Assembly: GCA_964608095.1 (NCBI GenBank)
Contig: CAZSMK010000076.1
Location: forward strand, 1-22,799
Length of the DNA stretch: 22,799 nucleotides
Reading direction: 5' to 3'
Source of the DNA: CAZSMK01 sp964608095
GTDB taxonomy: Bacteria > Sumerlaeota > Sumerlaeia > MWCT01 > JAGHBZ01
Below the pieces are notes generated by a model, which was given only the letters and a program-made list of their open reading frames with translations, ran no database searches and was not told the origin of the DNA. Below, one piece after another: positions 1 to 7,058 of the stretch. Each line of letters opens with the position of its first letter. The first letter of the stretch is position 1. Position numbers and translations under genes: made by a program.

Positions 1-48
1 ACGGGCAGCGTTCTCCCGCACGTCCTCATTTCGTGGGGTAAACAGCAT
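1..48 (-). CDS. possible divergent gene, N-terminus only
   Basis: Reading leftwards, an ATG at 48-46 is followed by 16 open codons up to the window edge, giving MLFTPRNEDVRENAAR. An AAAGGA-like ribosome binding site lies about 7 bases upstream. The fragment is too short to recognise. It would be transcribed divergently from the aldehyde dehydrogenase gene. The forward frame over the same bases is also open as far as 138, so this call is weak and rests mainly on the ribosome binding site. Confidence 0.2.
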   Translation of the reverse strand, partial: MLFTPRNEDVRENAAR

Positions 49-90
49 TTCCGGTTCCTTTCGTATTCGTATCTGATGCTACGTTCCCGA

Positions 91-100
91 TTTCGCGAAA
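91..100. promoter_or_regulatory. 10-bp perfect palindrome, possible operator
   Basis: TTTCGCGAAA is a perfect palindrome in the gap between the possible leftward gene start at 48 and the aldehyde dehydrogenase start at 213. It lies upstream of the candidate promoter at 145-173, where a regulator of divergent genes could bind. Function is inferred from position and symmetry only. Confidence 0.2.
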
Positions 101-144
101 CGCTCGACGCTCACGTGTTTTTATGTCCTTTTTATTGACTTTTC

Positions 145-173
145 TTGCTTGTTGCGATGGACTTCTTTATATT
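145..173 (+). promoter_or_regulatory. candidate sigma-70 promoter for the aldehyde dehydrogenase gene
   Basis: TTGCTT (145-150), a 17-base spacer and TATATT (168-173) resemble a -35/-10 pair with a good -10 and a poor -35. Transcription would start near 180, leaving about 33 bases before the ATG at 213. This fits the choice of 213 as the start, because an earlier start at 123 would lie upstream of the promoter. Confidence 0.35.
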
Positions 174-212
174 TGTATCCAGAGCAACCGAAAACGAAAA
201 AGGCATTATGTG

Positions 213-1658
213 ATGATTGTACGCTCCCGAAAAGCATTCGACTCATGGAGAAAGACTACCCTGACCGAGCGGATTGAACTTTTACGACATCTTCGCGAAC
301 TTATGCTCCATCAAACGGAAAACCTGGTGCAAAAAATCTGTGAGGTTACAGGTAAAGTCCCGGTCGAAGCGCTTGCATCTGAACTGCTTCCCTGTCTCGA
401 GTTGATGCGGTATTACGAAAAACACGCTCAGAGAATACTGCAGAGAGAAAAGCGGCATACTCCCTTGACGTTTGGTAGAGCCCGGTCGTATGTCGTATAT
501 GAACCGCGTGGAGTAGTAGCGATCATTTCACCGTGGAACTATCCTTTCCAGCTTTCGGTCATTCCTGTTGTAACAGCGCTGCTTGCGGGAAATACCGTCA
601 TATTGAAACCTTCCGAGTATTCTCAGCCCATTGGCGACCTTATCGGCACACTATTCGAGCAAGCGTCTTTTCCACCTGACGTTCTTATCGTACTGCAGGG
701 GGGAGCGGAAGTAAGCAAAAACCTCATCGAGCAGAAACCGGACTTTATTTTTTTCACGGGTGGCGTGGAAACCGGAAAAAAAATAATGGCAGCCGCTGCG
801 CAGAACCTGACACCCCTCACCCTTGAACTCGGTGGCAAGGACCCTATGATCGTATGTGAGGACGCACCGTTCAGGCGTTCTGTCCATGCTGCGGTGTACG
901 GTGCGTTTTCCAACCTGGGGCAAATCTGTGTATCGGTTGAGCGGGCGTATGTTCATGAATCCATCTTCGAACAATGGATTAAGGCTGTCGCGGAAGAGAC
1001 ACAAAAACTCCGCCCGGGCGCCGACAGTGATTCTGATATAAGCGCCATAATCCATCCCCCGCAGGAGAGCATAATTCGTAGTCATATCGACGATGCAATC
1101 CAACGAGGCGCAGTAGCCATTACCGGAGTCGTAAACAAACAAGGCGCCCTATCGCCCGTGATATTGAGAAACGTCGACCATTCCATGCGAGTGATGAAAG
1201 AAGAGACGTTTGGGCCCGTTCTGCCCGTCATGCCGTTCAAAACCGACGACGAGGCGCTCGAGGCGGCTAATGATAGTGAACTGGGACTGAACGCCAGTGT
1301 GTGGACAAAGGACCTCGAGAGGGGCGAGCGAATCGCACGCGCACTTCGTGTCGGCAATTGTGCGGTCAATGAAGTAATCAAAAACATAGGCAATCCGGAT
1401 TTGCCATTCGGTGGAGCCAAGCACAGCGGCTTTGGAAAGATACACGGGCCTGAAGGGCTTCGGAGATTCTGTGTAACAAAGTCAATCATGGTTAACGACG
1501 GAAAGTATGAACGTGAAATAAACTGGTTTCCTTACTCTACAGGACTTTACGAGAATTTGAAGGAATTCATGAAATTCATGTACGCCGGCAGAAAGAACAT
1601 TACGTGGGTATTCAGGAACATAAAAACGCTACTGTTCTTTAGAAAATATTTCAAGTAA
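213..1658 (+). CDS. NAD(P)-dependent aldehyde dehydrogenase, possibly carotenoid-aldehyde oxidising
   Basis: The protein has 481 residues and is a typical aldehyde dehydrogenase that oxidises an aldehyde to a carboxylic acid. The nucleotide-binding region has PWNYPF and LKPSE. The general-base glutamate is E205 in LELGGKDP, and the catalytic cysteine is C239 in GQICVS. FGPVLP and LPFGGAKHSGFG follow near the C-terminus. The last ~35 residues are basic and hydrophobic (ITWVFRNIKTLLFF), as in membrane-associated class-3-like enzymes. The ATG at 213 is preferred over one at 123 because an AAAAGG ribosome binding site lies about 9 bases before it and a promoter-like pair lies just upstream. The next gene begins 14 bp downstream and encodes a CrtI/CrtP-type flavoprotein. 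In staphylococci, CrtP and AldH act in sequence to make a carotenoid acid, so that role is inferred here. The substrate is not shown by the sequence. Confidence 0.9.
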   Translation: MIVRSRKAFDSWRKTTLTERIELLRHLRELMLHQTENLVQKICEVTGKVPVEALASELLPCLELMRYYEKHAQRILQREKRHTPLTFGRARSYVVYEPRGVVAIISPWNYPFQLSVIPVVTALLAGNTVILKPSEYSQPIGDLIGTLFEQASFPPDVLIVLQGGAEVSKNLIEQKPDFIFFTGGVETGKKIMAAAAQNLTPLTLELGGKDPMIVCEDAPFRRSVHAAVYGAFSNLGQICVSVERAYVHESIFEQWIKAVAEETQKLRPGADSDSDISAIIHPPQESIIRSHIDDAIQRGAVAITGVVNKQGALSPVILRNVDHSMRVMKEETFGPVLPVMPFKTDDEALEAANDSELGLNASVWTKDLERGERIARALRVGNCAVNEVIKNIGNPDLPFGGAKHSGFGKIHGPEGLRRFCVTKSIMVNDGKYEREINWFPYSTGLYENLKEFMKFMYAGRKNITWVFRNIKTLLFFRKYFK

Positions 1659-1672
1659 CGATAAATAATATT

Positions 1673-3169
1673 ATGACTGAAAAAAGAGAGACAAACGTAA
1701 TCGTAATCGGAGCGGGTTTGGGCGGCCTATCCGCGGCTGTCTCCCTGGCTTCGCATGGTTTTCAAGTCGAGCTATACGAAAAAAACGACAAGGTGGGCGG
1801 AAAACTCAACGTCGCTGAACAAGATGGATTTACGTTTGACCTGGGTCCCTCCATTCTGACATTGCCGCATATCTTCGAAAAGATTTTTTCCGATGCGGGA
1901 CGTAACATGTATGATTATGTGAAGATCAAAGAGGTAGTTCCTCATTGGCGAAACTTTTTTGAAGACGGAACCGTATTAGACCTGACGCCTGACCTCAGGC
2001 TCATGGAACAAGAGCTCGGAAAACTGCCTGAAAAACAATCGCGGGGCTTTTTCAAGTTCCTGGAATATTCACGTGACTTGTATTACCTTATGGAAGAGGG
2101 ATATTTTCCTCGAGGGCTCGAGACCTTAGGGGACGTGATCAAACATTATGGAATCCCGAAAACGCTGACCGGGTTCGACGTGTTCCGTACCATGAACCAG
2201 GGTGTTCGGCGTTTCATAAAGAACGAAAAACTTGCGGATATCCTGAATTATTTTATCAAGTATATCGGTTCATCGCCTTATGACGCCCCGGCGCTTCTTA
2301 ACCTTATCGCATACGTTCAGTTCGGGTTCGGACTATGGTATGTCGAGGGAGGTATGTATAACCTTGCACGCGGAATCGAGCGCCTTGCCCGAGAACTGAA
2401 CGTCCGGATATTTCTCAATACTGAAGTGAAAGAGATGACAAAAGAGGGCGATAGAATTACGGGCATCATAGACAGTACCGGAGAACGGCGCTCTGCAGAT
2501 ATTGTCGTGTCGAATATGGAAGTGGTACCCGTGTATCGTGATTTGCTGTCCGAAGACGCGCGATTTTTGAGAAAATATGATAAGTTCGAGCCGGCGTGTT
2601 CAGGCTTTGTATTGCACCTCGGAGTCAAGACCAGATACTCAAACCTTCAACATCACAATTTTTTCTATTCGAAAAACTCGCGGAAACATTTCGATACGGT
2701 TTTTCATTCAAAGACGCTGTCCCGAGACCCGACCATTTACCTGGTGGCGCCCTGCAAAAGCGATCCTTCACAAGCACCCGAAGGCTGCGAGGTCATAAAG
2801 ATACTGCCGCATATTCCCCATATCAAGGACGAAGCACCTTTTACAGCAGATGAATACGCGGAGTATCGCACCATTGTTCTGGACAAGCTGGAACGAATGG
2901 GACTTGAAGGTTTGAGAGATAATATTGTGAGCGAAATTCAATGGACTCCTGAAGATATTCTTCAAAAGTATTACTCCCACAAAGGGGCGATATATGGTGT
3001 TCTATCCGACCGCCGGAAAAACCTGGGATTCAAAATACCGAGAAAGAGTGAAAAATATAATAACCTTTATTTTGTCGGTGGCAGTGTGAATCCGGGTGGA
3101 GGGATGCCCATGGTGGTGTTTTCCGGACAGAAAATAACCGATTTAATATGTAGCGAACTTCAAAGATAA
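1673..3169 (+). CDS. CrtI/CrtN/CrtP-family carotenoid desaturase or oxidase
   Basis: This 498-residue FAD-dependent oxidoreductase belongs to the phytoene desaturase family. The N-terminus has the dinucleotide-binding fold (VIVIGAGLGGLSAA, then LYEKNDKVGGK) and the family sequence FDLGPSILTLP. The C-terminus has the FAD-contacting signature NLYFVGGSVNPGGGMPMVV. Length and both signatures match CrtI, CrtN and CrtP enzymes. These either desaturate a carotene backbone or oxidise a terminal methyl group to an aldehyde. The aldehyde dehydrogenase 14 bp upstream favours the oxidase role (inference). No phytoene or diapophytoene synthase is in the window. The ATG at 1673 has no clear ribosome binding site, so translation may be coupled to the upstream gene. 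A role in another isoprenoid or lipid pathway is possible. Confidence 0.85.
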   Translation: MTEKRETNVIVIGAGLGGLSAAVSLASHGFQVELYEKNDKVGGKLNVAEQDGFTFDLGPSILTLPHIFEKIFSDAGRNMYDYVKIKEVVPHWRNFFEDGTVLDLTPDLRLMEQELGKLPEKQSRGFFKFLEYSRDLYYLMEEGYFPRGLETLGDVIKHYGIPKTLTGFDVFRTMNQGVRRFIKNEKLADILNYFIKYIGSSPYDAPALLNLIAYVQFGFGLWYVEGGMYNLARGIERLARELNVRIFLNTEVKEMTKEGDRITGIIDSTGERRSADIVVSNMEVVPVYRDLLSEDARFLRKYDKFEPACSGFVLHLGVKTRYSNLQHHNFFYSKNSRKHFDTVFHSKTLSRDPTIYLVAPCKSDPSQAPEGCEVIKILPHIPHIKDEAPFTADEYAEYRTIVLDKLERMGLEGLRDNIVSEIQWTPEDILQKYYSHKGAIYGVLSDRRKNLGFKIPRKSEKYNNLYFVGGSVNPGGGMPMVVFSGQKITDLICSELQR

Positions 3170-3509
3170 CGAACCTTCCAGAACAAAACACAGCCCTAAT
3201 ATCTGTGCAGGTGCTTCCGCCCGACTTACGAACGGTCAGCAAGCAAAAATCACCCAAAAAAGCGAAAGCGATAACCCTTCGACTCGCCGTGGCGGATCGA
3301 AGATGCACCGTGGCGTATATCACCAGCCGTGCTCATGCTTGTACGATACCTATTTCATCAAGGACCTAAAGGACTGCAACGACGTCAAGGACTCAAACGA
3401 CTGTATGAGCTGTGGTGATTGAAAGAACTCGCCGCCTGATTTCGTGTTCTAATTTTCAGTCCAAAGTAAATTGTCGGACAGCACCGCAAAGCTCAAAAAC
3501 CGAGGTTGC
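3170..3509. other. intergenic gap between convergent genes, with 9-bp repeat
   Basis: This gap of about 340 bp lies between the end of the CrtI-like gene and the end of the leftward protease gene. No coding frame is convincing. A small CACAG/CTGTG hairpin (3189-3207) lacks a T tract, so it is not called a terminator. The only clear structure is the 9-bp periodic repeat at 3360-3404. Confidence 0.6.
3360..3404 (+). repeat. 9-bp tandem repeat, AARGACNNN / AACGACNNN, five units
   Basis: Five contiguous 9-base units read AAGGACCTA, AAGGACTGC, AACGACGTC, AAGGACTCA and AACGACTGT. The AA and the central GAC are invariant, the third base is G or C, and the last three bases vary. The same pattern occurs on the opposite strand at 11270-11305 and weakly at 10906-10923, so it appears to be a dispersed intergenic repeat. 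Confidence 0.7.
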
Positions 3510-5675
3510 TTAAAAGAGCAGCCAGTCTTTGACGAGCGTATGTTCTCCCACTTCAAAATGATAGATGCCGCTTCCACTTCCGGTCACGTATTTGCCCACG
3601 AGATAATATGTCCCTGAGCTTGAAGGCGTATAATCAATGATCTGCTCGTTGGTGCCGGTACTTGCATTGGTCTGGCTGGTGACGATTACGGGATTTCCGT
3701 TTGAATCAGGTGTGCCGGAATAAAGATAGAGATCGCAGTCCAGGCTGCCTGAATCAGCAACGAGTTTAAGATCATAGGCAGTTCCGGAAGAAAGATTCAG
3801 GTTGACTGCCATCGCTTTTCGATCGAGTACGCCGGCTCCGAGTGTATATTGTATGCTGCTACTATTAATCGCCAGTGATCGTGTCATCGCGTCACTCGCG
3901 GCATCCGCATTGATTTTACCGAATCCCTCGACGAGGTCGCGTCCGCCACGGTTCAAGCTGGGATTGTTGCCGGACGCAGTATTGGGTGTGTTTCCGCCAT
4001 TCCACTTATATTCCCCATTCTTATTGGTTTCCGTAGCCGTCATGAGAATGATATTCTTTATCCTGAGCACCTCAGCCTGTGTGGAATTCCACGAGTCGCC
4101 TCCTTGTTCCTGACCATCGATAAGGAGAGCGGCGAGACCCGAGACCATCGGTGCAGCCATTGACGTGCCCCACATGTTCATATAGTTGTTGGACGTATGA
4201 TCGGACTGGTTGTTATAGGCATCACCGTCATTCGTCTCCACTGACGTAACCAGTGTACCAGCGACCCGCGAGCCGCCCGGCGCAACCACATCTGGCTTGT
4301 TCTGACCGCTGAAGCCGTTGCTGCTGTAGTTGGTCATCGCGCCTTCGTCATTGATTGCACCGACCGTAATCGCCTTCGCCGCATTCCCCGGACTTGGTAT
4401 GGTGTTCGTGGGATAATCGTTCCCTGCCGAGCAGACCACCACAATACCGTTGGCAACGGCAATGTTGACTTTGCTGTCGAGAGTAGAATTGGTATCGCCG
4501 TTAAAAAGCCCCATGCTCATGTTGATGACGCGGATGTTGTAGGTATCACGGTTCGTCACACACCAATCAAGCCCCTCGCCCCAATCGGTCGAGTTGCCGC
4601 TGCTATCGTCCTTGAGGACTTTCACACCGAGCAAGGTGCATCCGGGCGCCATACCACAAAACAGATTATAGCCATCGCCGACCGGATTATAGCTATGGAC
4701 GGTCAAGCCGCAATATGCGCCGCTAGCCCCGCTGGAATTGCCGAAAAAGGGTTTATACACACCGGTTGTGGTTATACTGGAATAATAGAGCGAATTAGGA
4801 GAGGATGAGGAATTCTGGTACGACATCCACGACCATGAAGGGTTGCGTGAACTGACTTGTGTGGTACCGCTTCCGTTCCAGTAAAGATGAACGGAAAGTG
4901 CGTTACTACCGGTATTTTTGACCTCGACAAAATCGAAATAACCGGTTCCGGCCGAAGGAAGATATCCGGCGTGGTTTACCACCACATACATCCCGGAAGA
5001 ACCTGTTCCATACGAACCGCCGCTTCCGAGTGCGATACCGGCAACATGAGTGCCATGACCATGATAATCCAGCTTGTTGGAATAGCCATGGTAGGTTGTA
5101 TCGGTCCAGCCGGAACTGACGCGTCCGGAAAAATCGGTATGAGAATCGTCGATGCCGGTATCCAGAATTGCAATAGTGGTGTTGGAGTTGCCGTTGTAGC
5201 CAGCGCCCCACACGTCGGAGTTGCGCGTCCGTGTGTGACGGGCTGAGTAATCCAGGTGACCGCTCCCTTTCGGGTCGTCTGCAATCACACAGAGACGCTC
5301 TTTTACGTTCAACTCTACAGCAAGGGTACGAATCTGTTGGACTGGAATCGTTCCAGAAAAACCGTAGCTCACCGCCTCGAACGTATGAATTACATTGCCG
5401 CCAAGTGAACGAAACATCTCGAGATCATCTTCTGTGTACGGTGTATAAAGCACCACTTCGATACGAACCAACTCATCACCCTTCTGTTCCATAACCATCT
5501 TTTCTATAGTGTTTTCAAGAGTGTCATAGATAAGATTATGATCGGTATCCTCTTTGTCGGGGTGAGTGATTCTGGGCGGGACAAGCGGCGCGCTGTTCGA
5601 TATGAGAGGTATCAAAAATAAAGCAAAAACGAAAAACAGACCTACCGGTAAAACCTTGTTGTATGTTCCTTTCAT
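3510..5675 (-). CDS. exported subtilisin-like serine protease (S8) with inserted domain and PPC domain
   Basis: The protein has 721 residues. Residues 1-29 are a Sec signal peptide with a hydrophobic core, VGLFFVFALFLIPLI. Residues ~66-130 resemble an inhibitor-I9-type propeptide. The S8 catalytic domain carries Asp172 (AILDTG), His207 (HGTHVAG), the oxyanion Asn419 (CSAGND) and Ser505 (GTSMAAP), so it should be active. Between SSGM (~228) and GMAPGC (~341), where subtilases normally run on directly, lie about 113 extra residues rich in Ser, Gly, Tyr and Asn that look like a beta-sandwich. Residues ~605-710 look like a pre-peptidase C-terminal (PPC) domain, with YDLKLVAD, DCDLYLY and GTYYLVGKY. 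The ATG follows a strong AAAGGGGG ribosome binding site, and a good promoter lies upstream at 5720-5748. The expected location is extracellular or cell surface. The gene is apparently monocistronic. Confidence 0.95.
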   Translation of the reverse strand: MKGTYNKVLPVGLFFVFALFLIPLISNSAPLVPPRITHPDKEDTDHNLIYDTLENTIEKMVMEQKGDELVRIEVVLYTPYTEDDLEMFRSLGGNVIHTFEAVSYGFSGTIPVQQIRTLAVELNVKERLCVIADDPKGSGHLDYSARHTRTRNSDVWGAGYNGNSNTTIAILDTGIDDSHTDFSGRVSSGWTDTTYHGYSNKLDYHGHGTHVAGIALGSGGSYGTGSSGMYVVVNHAGYLPSAGTGYFDFVEVKNTGSNALSVHLYWNGSGTTQVSSRNPSWSWMSYQNSSSSPNSLYYSSITTTGVYKPFFGNSSGASGAYCGLTVHSYNPVGDGYNLFCGMAPGCTLLGVKVLKDDSSGNSTDWGEGLDWCVTNRDTYNIRVINMSMGLFNGDTNSTLDSKVNIAVANGIVVVCSAGNDYPTNTIPSPGNAAKAITVGAINDEGAMTNYSSNGFSGQNKPDVVAPGGSRVAGTLVTSVETNDGDAYNNQSDHTSNNYMNMWGTSMAAPMVSGLAALLIDGQEQGGDSWNSTQAEVLRIKNIILMTATETNKNGEYKWNGGNTPNTASGNNPSLNRGGRDLVEGFGKINADAASDAMTRSLAINSSSIQYTLGAGVLDRKAMAVNLNLSSGTAYDLKLVADSGSLDCDLYLYSGTPDSNGNPVIVTSQTNASTGTNEQIIDYTPSSSGTYYLVGKYVTGSGSGIYHFEVGEHTLVKDWLLF

Positions 5676-5719
5676 GTTTATACCCCCTTTACAGAAAATA
5701 GGATTTTTTTGTAGTAGAA

Positions 5720-5748
5720 ATTATTCTCTCCCCTTTAAAAAAAGTCAA
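5720..5748 (-). promoter_or_regulatory. sigma-70 promoter for the S8 protease gene
   Basis: On the minus strand, TTGACT (5748-5743), a 17-base spacer and AATAAT (5725-5720) each match the sigma-70 consensus at five of six positions. Transcription would start near 5713, giving a leader of about 37 bases that contains the AAAGGGGG ribosome binding site. Confidence 0.65.
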
Positions 5749-5840
5749 TAAGAGTTTTGTTTATCTAAAAAAATGTATGGCTTTTTTTTAAAGAACCGAA
5801 GACTCTTGAATCGCTTGTGTCTAATCAATGCTCTATGGAC

Positions 5841-5902
5841 TCACACATACACATGTAATTGCTTATATTCGAAATGCGAGAGCATGTGTGATTGTACATG
5901 TG
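5841..5902. repeat. interleaved inverted repeats, possible regulator-binding site
   Basis: TCACACAT (5841-5848) is complementary to ATGTGTGA (5884-5891), and CACATGTA (5850-5857) to TACATGTG (5895-5902). The two pairs cross rather than nest. A small ATGC-GAGA-GCAT hairpin sits at 5874-5885. The block lies upstream of both divergent promoters and so is probably not transcribed from them, which suits a protein-binding site better than an RNA structure. This is inference. Confidence 0.35.
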
Positions 5903-6051
5903 CGTTCAGGTATGAATATTAGCCAAAAATTCTATTACCCAAATAATCTATAAAGCCTGTTGTTTTATGAGAACCCTATTTCGAGGATGGCTCAACCGCT
6001 TAGGGGGAAAATATATCTTATTAAAAACCTGTAACTTTTTATTCTTTTTTG

Positions 6052-6080
6052 TTGCCTTTCGCCATTTACTACTTTATAGT
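6052..6080 (+). promoter_or_regulatory. sigma-70 promoter for the exported-protein operon
   Basis: TTGCCT (6052-6057), a 17-base spacer and TATAGT (6075-6080) form a good -35/-10 pair. A start near 6087 would give a leader of about 26 bases holding the AAGGGAGGT ribosome binding site (6098-6106) just before the ATG at 6113. Confidence 0.6.
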
Positions 6081-6112
6081 TATGCAAAATTTCACATAAG
6101 GGAGGTACACCT

Positions 6113-7045
6113 ATGCGAAAACAACGCCTTTCTCATCTTGTTTTCTATTCTTTCATATGTGTCGCTATGTATGTAATCATTTTATTTCCTTCATTAGCCA
6201 GCGCAGCCGACGGTGAGACAATTCTGTTCATTCCATGGGGTGACGCATCCGACGAAGTAGGGCTGGTGAACGAAGTTGAGCAAGAGGTTCGAGGTCCTGT
6301 GTCATTTGCCACCGATGGCGTGACCGTATTTTTGATGGACTCGGTACACCAACGAATTGTCGCCTATGACGAAGCAGGTCAATCCCGCCTCGTGGCACAA
6401 GATGTCGAAGCGTGGGCTATTTGCGCCGACTATGATGGGGGCGTTCTCGCCCAGACGGACACTCACGTCGTTCGCTTCAACAAGCAAGGCGAAAAAGAGG
6501 GAGCTTTCTCTTTGGACAATCGAGCCAGCAAACCGCCAACACTGATCGAAGGCTATGGAAACGAGCTCTTTATCGATCCTGCAGGAACCGTGTGTGTGAG
6601 GGCGGTGGATCAAACAGTGCACAAAATTTCAGGAATCAAGACTGCATCGGGTTTCAAGGCAGCATTCGGCGAAACTCCATCGCCATCCTTGAACTTTGAG
6701 ATCAAACGCGTCGAAGGCAACGAAGTGCGTCTGCTCGGGCTGGACTCTGACGGAAAAGTAATAGTGTCCGTATCGGTACTGCTTGACCGCGGAACACCCG
6801 GAGCCGTTCTTTTCAAGGGAATCGACACTAAAGGCAACCTGTATCTCGAGATAGAATCGCTCCAGGAGAATGAAGTAGGGCTCGAGGTTCACAGATATTC
6901 ACCTTCGGGAAAACGTCTGGCGTGTTTTAAACTCTCGAACGACTATTTTTCAACGGTGTATAAAAAGACCGAACTCACTCCCGAGGGCGCCGTATATCAG
7001 ATGTTGACCACGCCTGAGGGAGTTCACATCATCAGGTATAAATAA
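6113..7045 (+). CDS. exported protein with beta-propeller-like repeats, function unknown
   Basis: The protein has 310 residues and starts with a signal peptide (basic MRKQR, then a hydrophobic stretch ending near SLASAAD). The mature part alternates short beta-rich blocks typical of NHL/WD-like propellers, such as GVTVFLMDSVHQRIVAYDEAGQ, GVLAQTDTHVVRFNKQGEKEG, KGNLYLEIESLQ and VHRYSPSGKRLACF. No catalytic motif is visible. Its ATG has a very strong ribosome binding site and a promoter close upstream. The next gene begins 13 bp after its stop with its own strong site, so the two are very likely co-transcribed. A role as a binding or sensing partner for the large exported peptidase-like protein is inferred from this link only. 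Confidence 0.75.
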   Translation: MRKQRLSHLVFYSFICVAMYVIILFPSLASAADGETILFIPWGDASDEVGLVNEVEQEVRGPVSFATDGVTVFLMDSVHQRIVAYDEAGQSRLVAQDVEAWAICADYDGGVLAQTDTHVVRFNKQGEKEGAFSLDNRASKPPTLIEGYGNELFIDPAGTVCVRAVDQTVHKISGIKTASGFKAAFGETPSPSLNFEIKRVEGNEVRLLGLDSDGKVIVSVSVLLDRGTPGAVLFKGIDTKGNLYLEIESLQENEVGLEVHRYSPSGKRLACFKLSNDYFSTVYKKTELTPEGAVYQMLTTPEGVHIIRYK

Positions 7046-7058
7046 AAGGAGGAACAAC

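Larger units (their letters stand above)
5676..6112. other. divergent intergenic region with two outward promoters
   Basis: This gap of about 437 bp separates the leftward protease gene from the rightward two-gene operon. It contains the protease promoter (5720-5748), AT-rich runs at 5735-5795, a block of inverted repeats at 5841-5902, and the rightward promoter (6052-6080). An open frame from 5967 overlaps the real gene start at 6113 and has no ribosome binding site, so it is not called. Confidence 0.6.

Noticed and set aside
123..212. 30-residue N-terminal extension of the aldehyde dehydrogenase from an ATG at 123
   Set aside because: It is Cys-rich and unlike the family, has no ribosome binding site, and would begin upstream of the likely promoter at 145-173. 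The ATG at 213 has a good site.
3189..3207. CACAG/CTGTG hairpin as terminator after the CrtI-like gene
   Set aside because: It is a five-pair stem with no T tract.
5967..6176. 69-residue hydrophobic open frame
   Set aside because: It overlaps the well-supported gene start at 6113 in another frame, lacks a ribosome binding site, and spans the promoter.
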